This document shows, piece by piece, positions 44,901 to 52,156 of a DNA stretch of 64,000 nucleotides. A model generated the notes under the pieces. The model ran no database searches. It worked only from the letters and a program-made list of their open reading frames with translations, and was not told the DNA's origin. How positions within the stretch are numbered: position 1 is the first letter of the stretch; every line of letters begins with the position of its first letter. The position numbers and the translations under genes are program-made. Origin of the DNA: Neopusillimonas maritima (GTDB taxonomy: Bacteria > Pseudomonadota > Gammaproteobacteria > Burkholderiales > Burkholderiaceae_B); assembly GCF_040930455.2 (NCBI RefSeq), contig NZ_CP170494.1. One strand, given 5' to 3'.

Positions 44901-45032
44901 CGCCTTGTCTGCATCGGTGACACTATCGTCAACCGATTTCAAATCAACGCCTGCAGCGCGTAACTGCTCCAGCAGTGCGTCTGCGGGCATTTTCAGTTCA
45001 ACGGCGAACTGGGCGACGGTGTTACTCGACAT
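41967..45032 (-). CDS. infB: Translation initiation factor IF-2
   Basis: A 1021-residue IF-2, longer than the 890 residues of E. coli. It has an N-terminal IF2_N domain (about 1-50), a long low-complexity region rich in Ala, Glu, Lys and Thr (about 105-410), a second IF2_N module (about 435-490) and the GTPase core with GHVDHGKTS near residue 529, DTPGHEAF and VNKIDKPEANP. The C-terminal domains bind fMet-tRNA. Shortened forms from internal starts are known in E. coli; here in-frame candidates in the linker would need checking. Lies 64 bases after nusA. Confidence 0.97.
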   Translation of the reverse strand: MSSNTVAQFAVELKMPADALLEQLRAAGVDLKSVDDSVTDADKAKLLDSLRRSKGAGDGKKITLTRRQTSEIRQADSSGRSRTIQVEVRKKRVFVKREPTDLESARKAAEAPGSEADATTAGKDDDQNVQTTAPVTDIPVSHEQTANSAAVESAASTSETSDVDATAAKGQEKDAEEAKSVSSQPVADDHTRDDDAAGTEEEADAKPKDITEPTVDTAETSVSDQVTETGQQESAGEAKEAEVVAKAEAVEPTAEVPDADTEAAQKAVERRAKSENDKVGSSGPGKKVAAKKVAAKAPAGKRAAAQDDTDAPDEERDRARKAAEAEAAALRQMLNRPRKVLKAPEDEGGISGTLHKPAGKAGKKDGKAADGKKGRAGDAGWVEEGGARKKPAAREAVAAPPPGREGWRAGGKAGKGGRGRNSRQAQPERKEPQVVEFIAREIHVPETITVGDLAHKMAIKAAEVIKHLMKLGQMVTINQVLDQETAMIVVEELGHTAIAAKLDDPEAFLVSPEVDVQVESLPRAPVVTVMGHVDHGKTSLLDHIRRAKVASGEAGGITQHIGAYSVKTDRGMVTFLDTPGHEAFTAMRARGAKATDIVILVVAADDGVMPQTKEAVHHAKAAGVPLVVAVNKIDKPEANPDRVKQELISEEVVPEEYGGDVPFVPVSAKTGQGIDDLLEHVLLQAEILELKAPIEAPAKGIVIEARLDKGRGPVATVLVQSGTLTRGDSILAGASYGRVRAMLNENGKPVNTAGPSIPVEIQGLTEVPAAGDEVIAMADERKAREIALFRQGKFRDVKLARQQAAKLESMFENMGEGSQTLALIVKTDVQGSQEALVQSLLKLSTEEVRVQVVHAAVGGISESDVNLAIASNAVIIGFNVRAEQSAKKLAENNGIDLRYYNIIYDAIDDVRKAMSGMLAPEQREEVIGSVDIREVFTISKVGNIAGCMVTDGVVRRDAQVRLLRNNVVIWTGAIDSLRRFKDDVKEVKAGFDCGITLKSSIDLEVGDQLEVFEIKEVARTL

Positions 45033-45096
45033 TCGACTCTCTCTTATACGACAACTTTATTCAATACATACGGGCTCAAAAACGAAGCGTACAAAG

Positions 45097-46581
45097 CTAG
45101 GCTTCATCGCTGAACCAATGCGCTCGCGCTTTCATGATCAATTCACTGGCTTCTTTTTCATCAAGTTCGCACATTTCCGACAACTCATCGGTAGCGAGTT
45201 CCGCCAAATCATCACGCGAAAACACTTCATGCTCAGCCAGACGGGCAGCCAACTCTGGGGTCATCCCTTCCAGCTCAAGCAACTCAGGTTCGGTACGCTG
45301 CACGCGCTCTTCCTGGGCAATTGCCTCGGTAAGCAAGGCGTTTCGAGCCCGGGAACGCAACTCATTGACCGTATCCTCGTCGAACGCCTCGATATCCAGC
45401 AATTCCTGGATCGGCACATACGCCACTTCCTCAAGGCCGGTAAACCCTTCATCTATAAGGATATCGGCCACCTCTTCATCAACATCAAGCCTGCTCATAA
45501 ACATCTGACGCAACTCGGTACGCTCTTGCTCAAGGCGGCTTTGGCTTTCTTCCGGCGTCATGATGTTGATCTGCCAGCCCGTCAGTTCCGAGGCCAAACG
45601 AACATTTTGGCCTCGAGACCCGATTGCCTTGGGCAGGTTCTCTTCATCCACCACAACGTCCATGGCATGTTTGTCTTCATCGACAACGATCGACTCAACA
45701 GTTGCCGGTGCCAACGCGCCAATGACAAATTCGGCGGGGTCTTCCGACCACAAAACGATGTCTACTTGCTCACCGCCCAGTTCATTACGAACTGCGGTTA
45801 CACGAGAACCGCGCATTCCCACGCATGTGCCGATTGGATCGATACGTTTATCGTAGGCCACCACCGCAATCTTGGCCCGCACACCCGGATCGCGAGCGGC
45901 AGCTTTAATTTCAAGCAAACCTTGCTCGATTTCAGGCACTTCGTTCTCGAACAACTGACGAATGAAGTCGGGCGCCGTGCGCGACAAGATGACCTGCTGC
46001 CCGCGTGCTGAATGATCGACACGCAGCACCCAGGCACGAATACGATCGCCCACACGGATGTTTTCTTTCGGGATCATTTCTGAGCGGGGCAGGCGCGCTT
46101 CGATTTTACCGGCCTCGATAATGACGTCACCTTTATCGATACGTTTGACCGTACCGGAGATAATGGTTTCGCCGCGTTCGAGGAAATCATTCAGCAATTG
46201 CTCACGCTCCGCATCACGGATACGCTGCAAAATTGCCTGTTTGGCAGCTTGTGCGCCAATACGCCCGAACTCCACAGGCTCAAGCGGCTCTTCAATATAC
46301 TCGCCCACTTCAATATCGGGCACAATTTCCTGAGCCTCAGAAAACAATTCCTGTTGATCCGGCTCTTGAAGGCCGGCCTCGTCGGGCACAACCAGCCAAC
46401 GCCGATACCCCTCGTGCGAACCTGTGTCCCTATCAATCGAGACACGAATGTCGGCGTCTTCCTTGAAACGCTTTTTCATGGCCGAAGCCAACGCGTTCTC
46501 AAGCGCACCAAAAACCACTTCGCGTGGTACGTTTTTCTCACGCGCCAAGGCGTCAACCAACAGAAGAATTTCGCGACTCAT
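45097..46581 (-). CDS. nusA: Transcription factor NusA
   Basis: A 494-residue elongation/termination factor. Domains in order: N-terminal RNA-polymerase-binding domain (1 to about 130), S1 (about 135-200, GTVKRIDKGDVIIEAG), two KH domains (about 205-345, including VGMRGSRVTAVRNEL and KAIGSRGQNVRLAS), then two acidic HhH repeats (about 360-490) that bind alpha-CTD in proteobacteria. Its start overlaps the rimP stop by four bases. NusA is known to autoregulate this operon in E. coli, relevant to the terminator-like element ahead of rimP. Confidence 0.98.
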   Translation of the reverse strand: MSREILLLVDALAREKNVPREVVFGALENALASAMKKRFKEDADIRVSIDRDTGSHEGYRRWLVVPDEAGLQEPDQQELFSEAQEIVPDIEVGEYIEEPLEPVEFGRIGAQAAKQAILQRIRDAEREQLLNDFLERGETIISGTVKRIDKGDVIIEAGKIEARLPRSEMIPKENIRVGDRIRAWVLRVDHSARGQQVILSRTAPDFIRQLFENEVPEIEQGLLEIKAAARDPGVRAKIAVVAYDKRIDPIGTCVGMRGSRVTAVRNELGGEQVDIVLWSEDPAEFVIGALAPATVESIVVDEDKHAMDVVVDEENLPKAIGSRGQNVRLASELTGWQINIMTPEESQSRLEQERTELRQMFMSRLDVDEEVADILIDEGFTGLEEVAYVPIQELLDIEAFDEDTVNELRSRARNALLTEAIAQEERVQRTEPELLELEGMTPELAARLAEHEVFSRDDLAELATDELSEMCELDEKEASELIMKARAHWFSDEA

Positions 46582-47066
46582 CGCTTTTTACCCTTGAAAT
46601 CAAGTACGGGATCCAGTTTGGCACGATCAATGTCGTCCAACGTAAAACTAAGCTCCTCAGCCGGGCTTTTCTTTGATTTCGGCTCGAGTTCGAGCCGAAA
46701 AGCCATCGGGGAAGAGCCACCTGCATTCTCGTCGACACGCAGAACTCCGGAAAAAACCTTGCGATTATTAACCGGCTGGCGCAACCGAATCTCGATTCGC
46801 TCGTTGGCGAATCGAAAAAAATCCTGTTCCTGGCGAAGCGGCCGATCAACGCCCGGCGACCCCACCTCAAGACGTTGATAATCGATATTTTCAACTTCGA
46901 AAACGCGGGACAGCTGCTTGGAAACCATTTCGCAGTCTTCTATTCGCACACCACCCGGTCGGTCGAGCGTGATACGCAACAAACCCATGGGCGCACGTTC
47001 AATGTCGACGAGCTCCAAGTCGGTACCATGCAAGACTTCCTGCGTTAATGCGAACAGATCTGCCAT
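46578..47066 (-). CDS. rimP: Ribosome maturation factor RimP
   Basis: A 162-residue 30S assembly factor with the two-domain RimP fold; EVLHGTDLELVDIERAPMGLLRITLDRPGG opens it (split here at residues 10-39), SRVFEVENIDY and YQRLEVGSPGVDRPL are the family blocks. First gene of the rimP-nusA-infB operon. No ribosome site is visible: the ATG is only six bases after the T-run of a terminator-like hairpin, an arrangement suggesting control of both transcription and translation at this point. Confidence 0.95.
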   Translation of the reverse strand: MADLFALTQEVLHGTDLELVDIERAPMGLLRITLDRPGGVRIEDCEMVSKQLSRVFEVENIDYQRLEVGSPGVDRPLRQEQDFFRFANERIEIRLRQPVNNRKVFSGVLRVDENAGGSSPMAFRLELEPKSKKSPAEELSFTLDDIDRAKLDPVLDFKGKKR

Positions 47067-47072
47067 AAATTC

Positions 47073-47098
47073 AAAAAAAAAGGGCTGTACACCAGCCC
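47073..47098 (-). terminator. Terminator-like hairpin directly upstream of rimP
   Basis: On the minus strand GGGCTG (47098-47093) pairs with CAGCCC (47087-47082) around a five-base loop, followed by nine T. It ends six bases before the rimP start. It may terminate the upstream rluB transcript, act as an attenuator in the rimP leader, or end a separate small RNA. Confidence 0.7.
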
Positions 47099-47240
47099 AC
47101 TGTTATTACGCCTTCAAAAGGTTCGAGCAGATATTTTGCCCAACCCACAAGACCCATAAGACGCATTCAAGAATGCGTCGCTATACGCTCGCCTGTTGCG
47201 GCCGAAAACTATATAGCTGGTAAAGCCCTACATTCTAACA
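47082..47240 (-). ncRNA. Candidate rimP leader RNA or small RNA
   Basis: On the minus strand an extended -10 motif, TGTTAGAAT (47240-47232), is followed about 50 bases later by a perfect hairpin, GACGCATTC-TT-GAATGCGTC (47179-47160), then by the terminator-like stem at 47098-47082. A transcript of about 150 nucleotides would carry both structures. The -35 region is weak. Whether it is a regulated leader of rimP or an independent RNA cannot be decided from sequence; no Rfam family is recognised by eye. Confidence 0.4.
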
Positions 47241-47288
47241 GATTTTCATAGAAATTCCTGTTTTCACGAAGGCTTACACAAAAAAACT

Positions 47289-48845
47289 TTATTTCAGCAC
47301 GCCCAGACGAGACTCATGCGCCGATGCACCTTTGGGCTGCCAATCATCTCCTTTCGCCGGCCCGCGCCCGCCCTTGTTCCCACGACCGGGACGAGCGGGT
47401 TTGGGTGCCCCTGGGCGCGCATTGCGAGGGGCCGCTTTGCGAGATGGTGCCGGCCCTGCGGCCGCAGCGGGCTGCTTACGCCCTTTACGTTTTTTATTTT
47501 TATTGCCCCCTGGACCTTCAGGGTGACCATTGGGCAACCCACCGGATAACGTTAAGCCTGTGCCGTAGGGATCCGAAGGATACGACGCGCCCGTTGCCAC
47601 CGCCGCGCGCCCTCCTGATAATTTACCCCGCCGGCTGATTTTCGCTCCGCTTAACCCATTGCGTTCCAATGTGCCAAACCCTGGCGGTAATGCGCTATCG
47701 TGCGAAATAGGCTGTTGCGAACTACGTCCGCGACGGCCTTGAGGCTGCTCTTCGCCATCGCGAATCAGGCCAAACTTAACCATCAACGCAGTCACCAACG
47801 TTGCGTCAAGCTCCTCCCAACGACCCCGGCGTAAATTGCGGGGAAGGATAATTTCACCAAAACGCGTACGAATAAGGCGGCTGACTGTAACACCCACCGC
47901 TTCAAACATACGTCGCACTTCACGATTCCGGCCTTCGGTTAGCATAACGCGGTACCAACGGTTACTGCCTTCACCGCCAAGAAACTCGAGCGAACCAAAC
48001 TTTGCTTCACCGTCGTCTAACTGAATCCCCTTTACCAGCGACTTTTGTTGAGCTTCATCCAGTTCACCCAATACGCGCACGGCATATTCCCGCTCAGCAC
48101 CATAACGAGGATGCATCAAACGATTAGCCAAGTCACCGGACGTCGTCAAAATAAGCAGACCCTCGGTGTTTAGGTCGAGACGCCCGACAGACAGCCATTT
48201 ACCCACTTTCATTTTGGGCAATCGGGCAAAAACATTGGCACGACCCGCGGGATCATCATGACTGACAATCTCACCGGCAGGTTTATGATAAAGAATGACG
48301 CGCGGCGGCTTGGCCGGATTCCTGCGCGTAATGGGTTTGCCATTAACCCGAACCTGGTCGTTTGGCTTGACGCGCTGGCCGATATGGGCCGGTTCGCCGT
48401 TAACCGAAACACGACCAGCGATAATCAGTTCCTCCATTTCACGGCGGGACCCGATGCCGGCATCGGCCAGCACCTTATGCAGCTTCGGCGCAATAGCATC
48501 GCTACCCAAATACTTGCTGAGACGCTGCTCGGTTTTCTGTGCGGTATCAAGATAAGCTAGCGCGTTGTCGCTGTCTCCGTCAGGAGCGTCAACCTTTTTA
48601 CGCGGCTTGCGGGGCGTACGTTTATTTGTAGTCCTGGGTTGCTGGGGTGCGCTCTGCTCGGCTTTCGGAGGCGCCTCACCCGCTTCAACCGTCGAATTTT
48701 GATCGGTTACTTCCGCATCGCCCCGACGACGTCGAAAAGGGGTACGCAGCTTTCGCCCTCGCCCTTTCGCGTTCGACGTGTTTTCTTTATTTTCGTTTTG
48801 GACGTCGATACCCTGCTTGGGCATCTCGGTGGTGGAATCGTTCAT
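47289..48845 (-). CDS. rluB: 23S rRNA pseudouridine synthase RluB, with long tails
   Basis: A 518-residue RluB-type enzyme making pseudouridine 2605 in 23S rRNA. The S4 RNA-binding domain (about 112-160, KLHKVLADAGIGSRREMEEL) and the catalytic domain (about 165-345) with GRLDLNTEGLLI are standard. The protein is almost twice the length of the core: the first 110 residues are basic and Pro/Ala-rich, and the last 150 are Gly/Arg/Lys/Pro-rich and probably unfolded, perhaps binding RNA. It follows scpB by 21 bases. Confidence 0.93.
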   Translation of the reverse strand: MNDSTTEMPKQGIDVQNENKENTSNAKGRGRKLRTPFRRRRGDAEVTDQNSTVEAGEAPPKAEQSAPQQPRTTNKRTPRKPRKKVDAPDGDSDNALAYLDTAQKTEQRLSKYLGSDAIAPKLHKVLADAGIGSRREMEELIIAGRVSVNGEPAHIGQRVKPNDQVRVNGKPITRRNPAKPPRVILYHKPAGEIVSHDDPAGRANVFARLPKMKVGKWLSVGRLDLNTEGLLILTTSGDLANRLMHPRYGAEREYAVRVLGELDEAQQKSLVKGIQLDDGEAKFGSLEFLGGEGSNRWYRVMLTEGRNREVRRMFEAVGVTVSRLIRTRFGEIILPRNLRRGRWEELDATLVTALMVKFGLIRDGEEQPQGRRGRSSQQPISHDSALPPGFGTLERNGLSGAKISRRGKLSGGRAAVATGASYPSDPYGTGLTLSGGLPNGHPEGPGGNKNKKRKGRKQPAAAAGPAPSRKAAPRNARPGAPKPARPGRGNKGGRGPAKGDDWQPKGASAHESRLGVLK

Positions 48846-48866
48846 AAGTAAAAAGCAAACTCCGTT

Positions 48867-49523
48867 TTAATCAGAACTGCGTGTCGGCGAATCGGCTTCG
48901 CCTGTTTGTGATAAATCTTCTGAAGTGTCTGTCTCGATTTCATCAGCCCTTTCCATCGCCTGATCCGCCTGTTCACCAAGATCAAGACCTTCAAGGACAT
49001 CCAGCGCCTCGTTCGACTCAACGGCAGGCAACTCGTCGAGCGAGCGTAAACCGAGATCATCCAGAAACTGTTTTGTTGTGCCAAACAAAGCCGGGCGACC
49101 GGGAGCATCACGATGCCCCAAGACTTCAATCCAACTGCGCTCCTCGAGCGTACGGATTATCTGAGACGACACTGTTACACCACGAATGTCTTCGATGTCG
49201 CCCCGGGTGACCGGTTGACGCCAAGCGATGATCGCAAGCGTTTCCAGAACCGCTCTGGAATAACGAGGAGGCTTCTCGGGATTAAGGCGTTCAAGGTATC
49301 GCTGCATTTCAGGACGGCTTTGAAAACGCCAGCCACTTGAAAGAGATACCAGTTCAAGACCCTTTTCTGCCCAGTCTAGCTGCAACAGAGACAACAACCT
49401 GCGGATGTCATCGGGAGAGACTTCCTCCGATGCAAAAAGTTTTCGCAGCTCTGTCGTGGACAACGGTGCATCGGCACACAATAGCGCCGTTTCAAGCACC
49501 CGTATGATTTCGTTATCTGTCAT
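48867..49523 (-). CDS. scpB: Chromosome segregation/condensation protein ScpB
   Basis: A 218-residue winged-helix protein that binds ScpA and SMC in the condensin complex. Blocks LETALLCADAPLSTTELRKLF and YSRAVLETLAIIAWRQPVTRGDIEDIRGV (about 85-115) are diagnostic. I place the start at ATG 49523; an upstream in-frame ATG at 49574 adds 17 residues unlike the family. No ribosome site is clear, but TAAAAT about 18 bases upstream could be a -10. The C-terminal 40 residues are acidic. scpA is not in the window. It precedes rluB, a common pairing. Confidence 0.92.
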   Translation of the reverse strand: MTDNEIIRVLETALLCADAPLSTTELRKLFASEEVSPDDIRRLLSLLQLDWAEKGLELVSLSSGWRFQSRPEMQRYLERLNPEKPPRYSRAVLETLAIIAWRQPVTRGDIEDIRGVTVSSQIIRTLEERSWIEVLGHRDAPGRPALFGTTKQFLDDLGLRSLDELPAVESNEALDVLEGLDLGEQADQAMERADEIETDTSEDLSQTGEADSPTRSSD

Positions 49524-49562
49524 GTATTTGAATGAATTTAATTTTACGCTGTAATTGAAATA

Positions 49563-49594
49563 AGTGCACAACATTCAATAAAACATTGTGCACT
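49563..49594. repeat. Perfect inverted repeat upstream of scpB
   Basis: AGTGCACAA (49563-49571) and TTGTGCACT (49586-49594) form a nine-base dyad with a 14-base AT-rich spacer, between divergent scpB and tRNA-fMet genes. The arm nearer scpB supplies a TTGTGC that could be its -35. Looks like an operator; part of it recurs upstream of trpS. Confidence 0.5.
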
Positions 49595-49608
49595 ATTTAC
49601 CACGCGAC

Positions 49609-49637
49609 TTGCTATGACCGTAATAGTACGTTAATAT
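49609..49637 (+). promoter_or_regulatory. Promoter of initiator tRNA gene
   Basis: TTGCTA (49609-49614), a 17-base spacer, and TAATAT (49632-49637) form a good sigma-70 promoter. The expected start point falls a few bases before the tRNA at 49652. Confidence 0.65.
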
Positions 49638-49651
49638 TATGTTTTCCCAGA

Positions 49652-49728
<77 letters not shown>

Positions 49729-49740
49729 AGAATCTGCACT

Positions 49741-49767
49741 AAAGCCTGCTTAATAGCAGGCTTTTTT
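49741..49767 (+). terminator. Terminator after tRNA-fMet
   Basis: AAAGCCTGCT (49741-49750) pairs perfectly with AGCAGGCTTT (49755-49764) around a four-base loop, followed by further T. It lies 12 bases after the tRNA CCA. Confidence 0.85.
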
Positions 49768-49818
49768 GTTTGCAGCGTTCCCGGAAAAAACAACGCTCGG
49801 TTAATGACCAATAAAAAT

Positions 49819-50301
49819 TTATAAATCAGAAGGCGTGCCAGGCCCCTGCCGCTCAAGCGCCCGCGCTTTGGCAAGTGCAGCCCCCATTACTCCCACACAA
49901 GCGGAAGGGGTTTGGCCGGTTTCACTATATTCATATCTATCGGCCAAAAATGGGTCCAGCACCAGCGCTCGTGCCAAAGAAATAGCATCCAGCGGCTCCG
50001 TTGTATGAACAACCACAGCCGCAAACGGCTTGATCTTACGATGCAACGCCTGTAAAAACACGTCGCGCAAAAGAGCCAACACCGGACCTTGCGCCTTACA
50101 GCAAAAGCAAACATACTCATTCAGCGAAAGCTGCCGCTGGTAATGCCATGCGGCACCCTTGGCTGTTTCAACCAACGACTCCGAGCAAGACAACAAGATG
50201 GCCGACTGCGCGTCATCTTTTTCAAACCATTGCCAAAGCGGATCAGCGCGCGCCTGGTCGTCGCTCTGGGCAACCAAAACGTGCAGCTTTATTCGCGTCA
50301 T
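49819..50301 (-). CDS. COG0523-like protein without P-loop (uncharacterised)
   Basis: A 160-residue protein I do not recognise as a named gene. The centre resembles the COG0523/CobW metal-chaperone GTPases: the CxCC motif VCFCCKAQG (Cys65, Cys67, Cys68) is followed by a helix and then VVVHTTEPLDA, in the place of the family's ETTGLADP. The N-terminal strand IKLHVLVAQ leads to SDDQARADP where a GxxGxGKT loop is expected, and there is no later NKxD motif or C-terminal CobW domain. It may be a non-enzymatic, possibly metal-binding relic or partner. The start is ATG 50301; a GTG 33 bases upstream is possible. Isolated on the minus strand. Confidence 0.6.
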   Translation of the reverse strand: MTRIKLHVLVAQSDDQARADPLWQWFEKDDAQSAILLSCSESLVETAKGAAWHYQRQLSLNEYVCFCCKAQGPVLALLRDVFLQALHRKIKPFAAVVVHTTEPLDAISLARALVLDPFLADRYEYSETGQTPSACVGVMGAALAKARALERQGPGTPSDL

Positions 50302-50400
50302 TACACTTACACCCAAAAAACAAGAGGCAGGCACTCTGCAAGCCGGCGCGCCATTCTAAAATAGGCCCGTTTTTTTACTATTTGCCAACCGAGCCAACTA

Positions 50401-51528
50401 TTGTCTGAACAATACTCTTTAATTCGCGACCTGACAAAGCTGAATCGTCAAAGCTGGAATAAATTAGCAGGGAATCAACCCATGCTTCAGCTCGAGTTTC
50501 TGCAATTACTCACTCAAACACAATGTGCCTGCGAACAAACAGGCTGGGCGCCCCACTTCCTTGTACTGGAACGACATGGTGAATTGGCTGCCGCCATGCC
50601 AATGTATGTTAAGTCGCACTCGCGCGGCGAGTACGTATTCGATTACGCGTGGGCGCGGGCATTCATGCAACATGGCCTGGAGTATTACCCAAAACTATTA
50701 AGCGCTATCCCATTTACCCCCGTTCCCGGACCCAGGCTCCTGGCCACTTCGCACGAAGACCGCGTAAAACTGGCTATCGCTGCACAATCCATCGCACAAC
50801 AAAACAACCTGTCATCAGTGCATATTCTCTTTCCAAACGACGATGACCGGGCTGCATTGCTTGAGGCCGGCTACATGCTCCGTGAAACAGTACAGTTTCA
50901 TTGGCTGAATCAAGACTACGCGTCATTCGAACAGTTTTTGGCGTCGATGAATCAAAAGCATCGAAAAAAAATTCGCCAGGATCAGAAGAAAGTACAGAAT
51001 GCCGGCATTACGTTCAAATGGCTCAGTGGATCAGACATCAACCTGGCCGACCTGTCTTTCTTTTATCAATGCTATGAAAAAACCTATTACGAGCACGGTA
51101 ATCCGCCCTATCTGAGCTTCGATTTTTTCCAACAACTGCACGACGCGATGCCAAACAGCGTCATGTTGGTACTTGCAGAACGCGCCAATAAACCAATTGC
51201 TTGCGCGCTTAACCTGAAAACGCCCAACCGCATGTATGGGCGCTACTGGGGTAGCATGGAATTTATTCCAGGCCTGCACTTCGAAACCTGTTATTTGCAA
51301 TCGATTGCTTATTGCATTGAGAACGGCATTGAGGTTTTCGAGGGCGGCGCACAAGGCGAACACAAACTTTCGCGAGGGCTGTTGCCTGTGAAAACGTGGT
51401 CGGCACACTGGGTTGGCGAACCTGGCTTTGCAAAAGCCATTGCCCGATTCCTCGACGAGGAAACCCAGGCGGTGGATCATTACGCCCAGGTTTTATCGAC
51501 TCACAGCCCTTTTCGCAAGAGCACCTAA
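50401..51528 (+). CDS. FemAB/GNAT-like protein (DUF482, COG3146)
   Basis: A 375-residue protein of the DUF482 family, related to the GNAT and FemAB peptidyl-transferase folds. Recognisable blocks are WNKLAGNQPMLQLEFLQLL near the start, MPMYVKSHSRGEYVFDYAW (about 66-84), and MNQKHRKKIRQDQKKVQ (about 186-202), all typical of the family; GRYWGSMEFIPGLHFETCYLQ and FEGGAQGEHKLSRG are the C-terminal signature. The biochemical role is not established. The start is TTG at 50401, in keeping with the conserved N-terminus; the first ATG would remove 27 residues. It is convergent with phaR. Confidence 0.85.
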   Translation: MSEQYSLIRDLTKLNRQSWNKLAGNQPMLQLEFLQLLTQTQCACEQTGWAPHFLVLERHGELAAAMPMYVKSHSRGEYVFDYAWARAFMQHGLEYYPKLLSAIPFTPVPGPRLLATSHEDRVKLAIAAQSIAQQNNLSSVHILFPNDDDRAALLEAGYMLRETVQFHWLNQDYASFEQFLASMNQKHRKKIRQDQKKVQNAGITFKWLSGSDINLADLSFFYQCYEKTYYEHGNPPYLSFDFFQQLHDAMPNSVMLVLAERANKPIACALNLKTPNRMYGRYWGSMEFIPGLHFETCYLQSIAYCIENGIEVFEGGAQGEHKLSRGLLPVKTWSAHWVGEPGFAKAIARFLDEETQAVDHYAQVLSTHSPFRKST

Positions 51529-51555
51529 TTACTGCGCCCAGCCGCTTGCGACCAC

Positions 51556-52134
51556 TCAGGAGTCATCATTTTTCTTGTTTTGCGGCGCCGCAGGATTAAA
51601 CGGAAACGTGGAAAACAAATTACGGGTTTGATCCTGCATCTGATCCTGCATTTGCACGAATAAATTTTTACTTTGATCGATGTACTGGCTCATCATGTTT
51701 TGCAACACCGGCGTTTGCACACTCATGAATTGCGTCCAGGCTTCAGGCCCTGCGGCTCCACCGTACAAATTTTTCGATTGTTCGGCCATCCCTTCCTGGA
51801 TTTCAATGAAGGCTTTAATGTTCTTTTCCAGGAAAACACCCATTACCGACTGCATTGAGTTGCCGTAAAAACGAATAATTTGCGCCAGCGCATCGGCGGA
51901 AAACATCGGCATGCCGCCGGTTTCCTCTTCAAGAATGATTTGCAGCAGAATACTGCGGGTGAGATCTTCACCCGATTTGACATCGACCACAGTAAAAGAC
52001 TCGTTGTCGAGCACAAGTTGCTTGACGTCGGCCAACGTAATGTAGGCACTGTTACGTGTATCGTACAACCGCCGATTGGGATATTTTTTAATTAACCGGC
52101 TTTTCGATTCGGCTGATTTTGCTGCTCTTGCCAT
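51556..52134 (-). CDS. phaR: PHA synthesis repressor PhaR
   Basis: A 192-residue regulator. The N-terminal DNA-binding domain has the diagnostic KKYPNRRLYDTRNSAYITL (about 17-35); a central region with FYGNSMQSVMGVFLEKNI follows, and the C-terminus is rich in Met, Gln and Asn, resembling granule-binding phasin regions. PhaR represses phasin and its own gene and is titrated off DNA by PHB granules. It sits 22 bases after phaB in the phaC-phaB-phaR order. Confidence 0.95.
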   Translation of the reverse strand: MARAAKSAESKSRLIKKYPNRRLYDTRNSAYITLADVKQLVLDNESFTVVDVKSGEDLTRSILLQIILEEETGGMPMFSADALAQIIRFYGNSMQSVMGVFLEKNIKAFIEIQEGMAEQSKNLYGGAAGPEAWTQFMSVQTPVLQNMMSQYIDQSKNLFVQMQDQMQDQTRNLFSTFPFNPAAPQNKKNDDS

Positions 52135-52156
52135 AGTTGTCCATTATGAATTGAAC

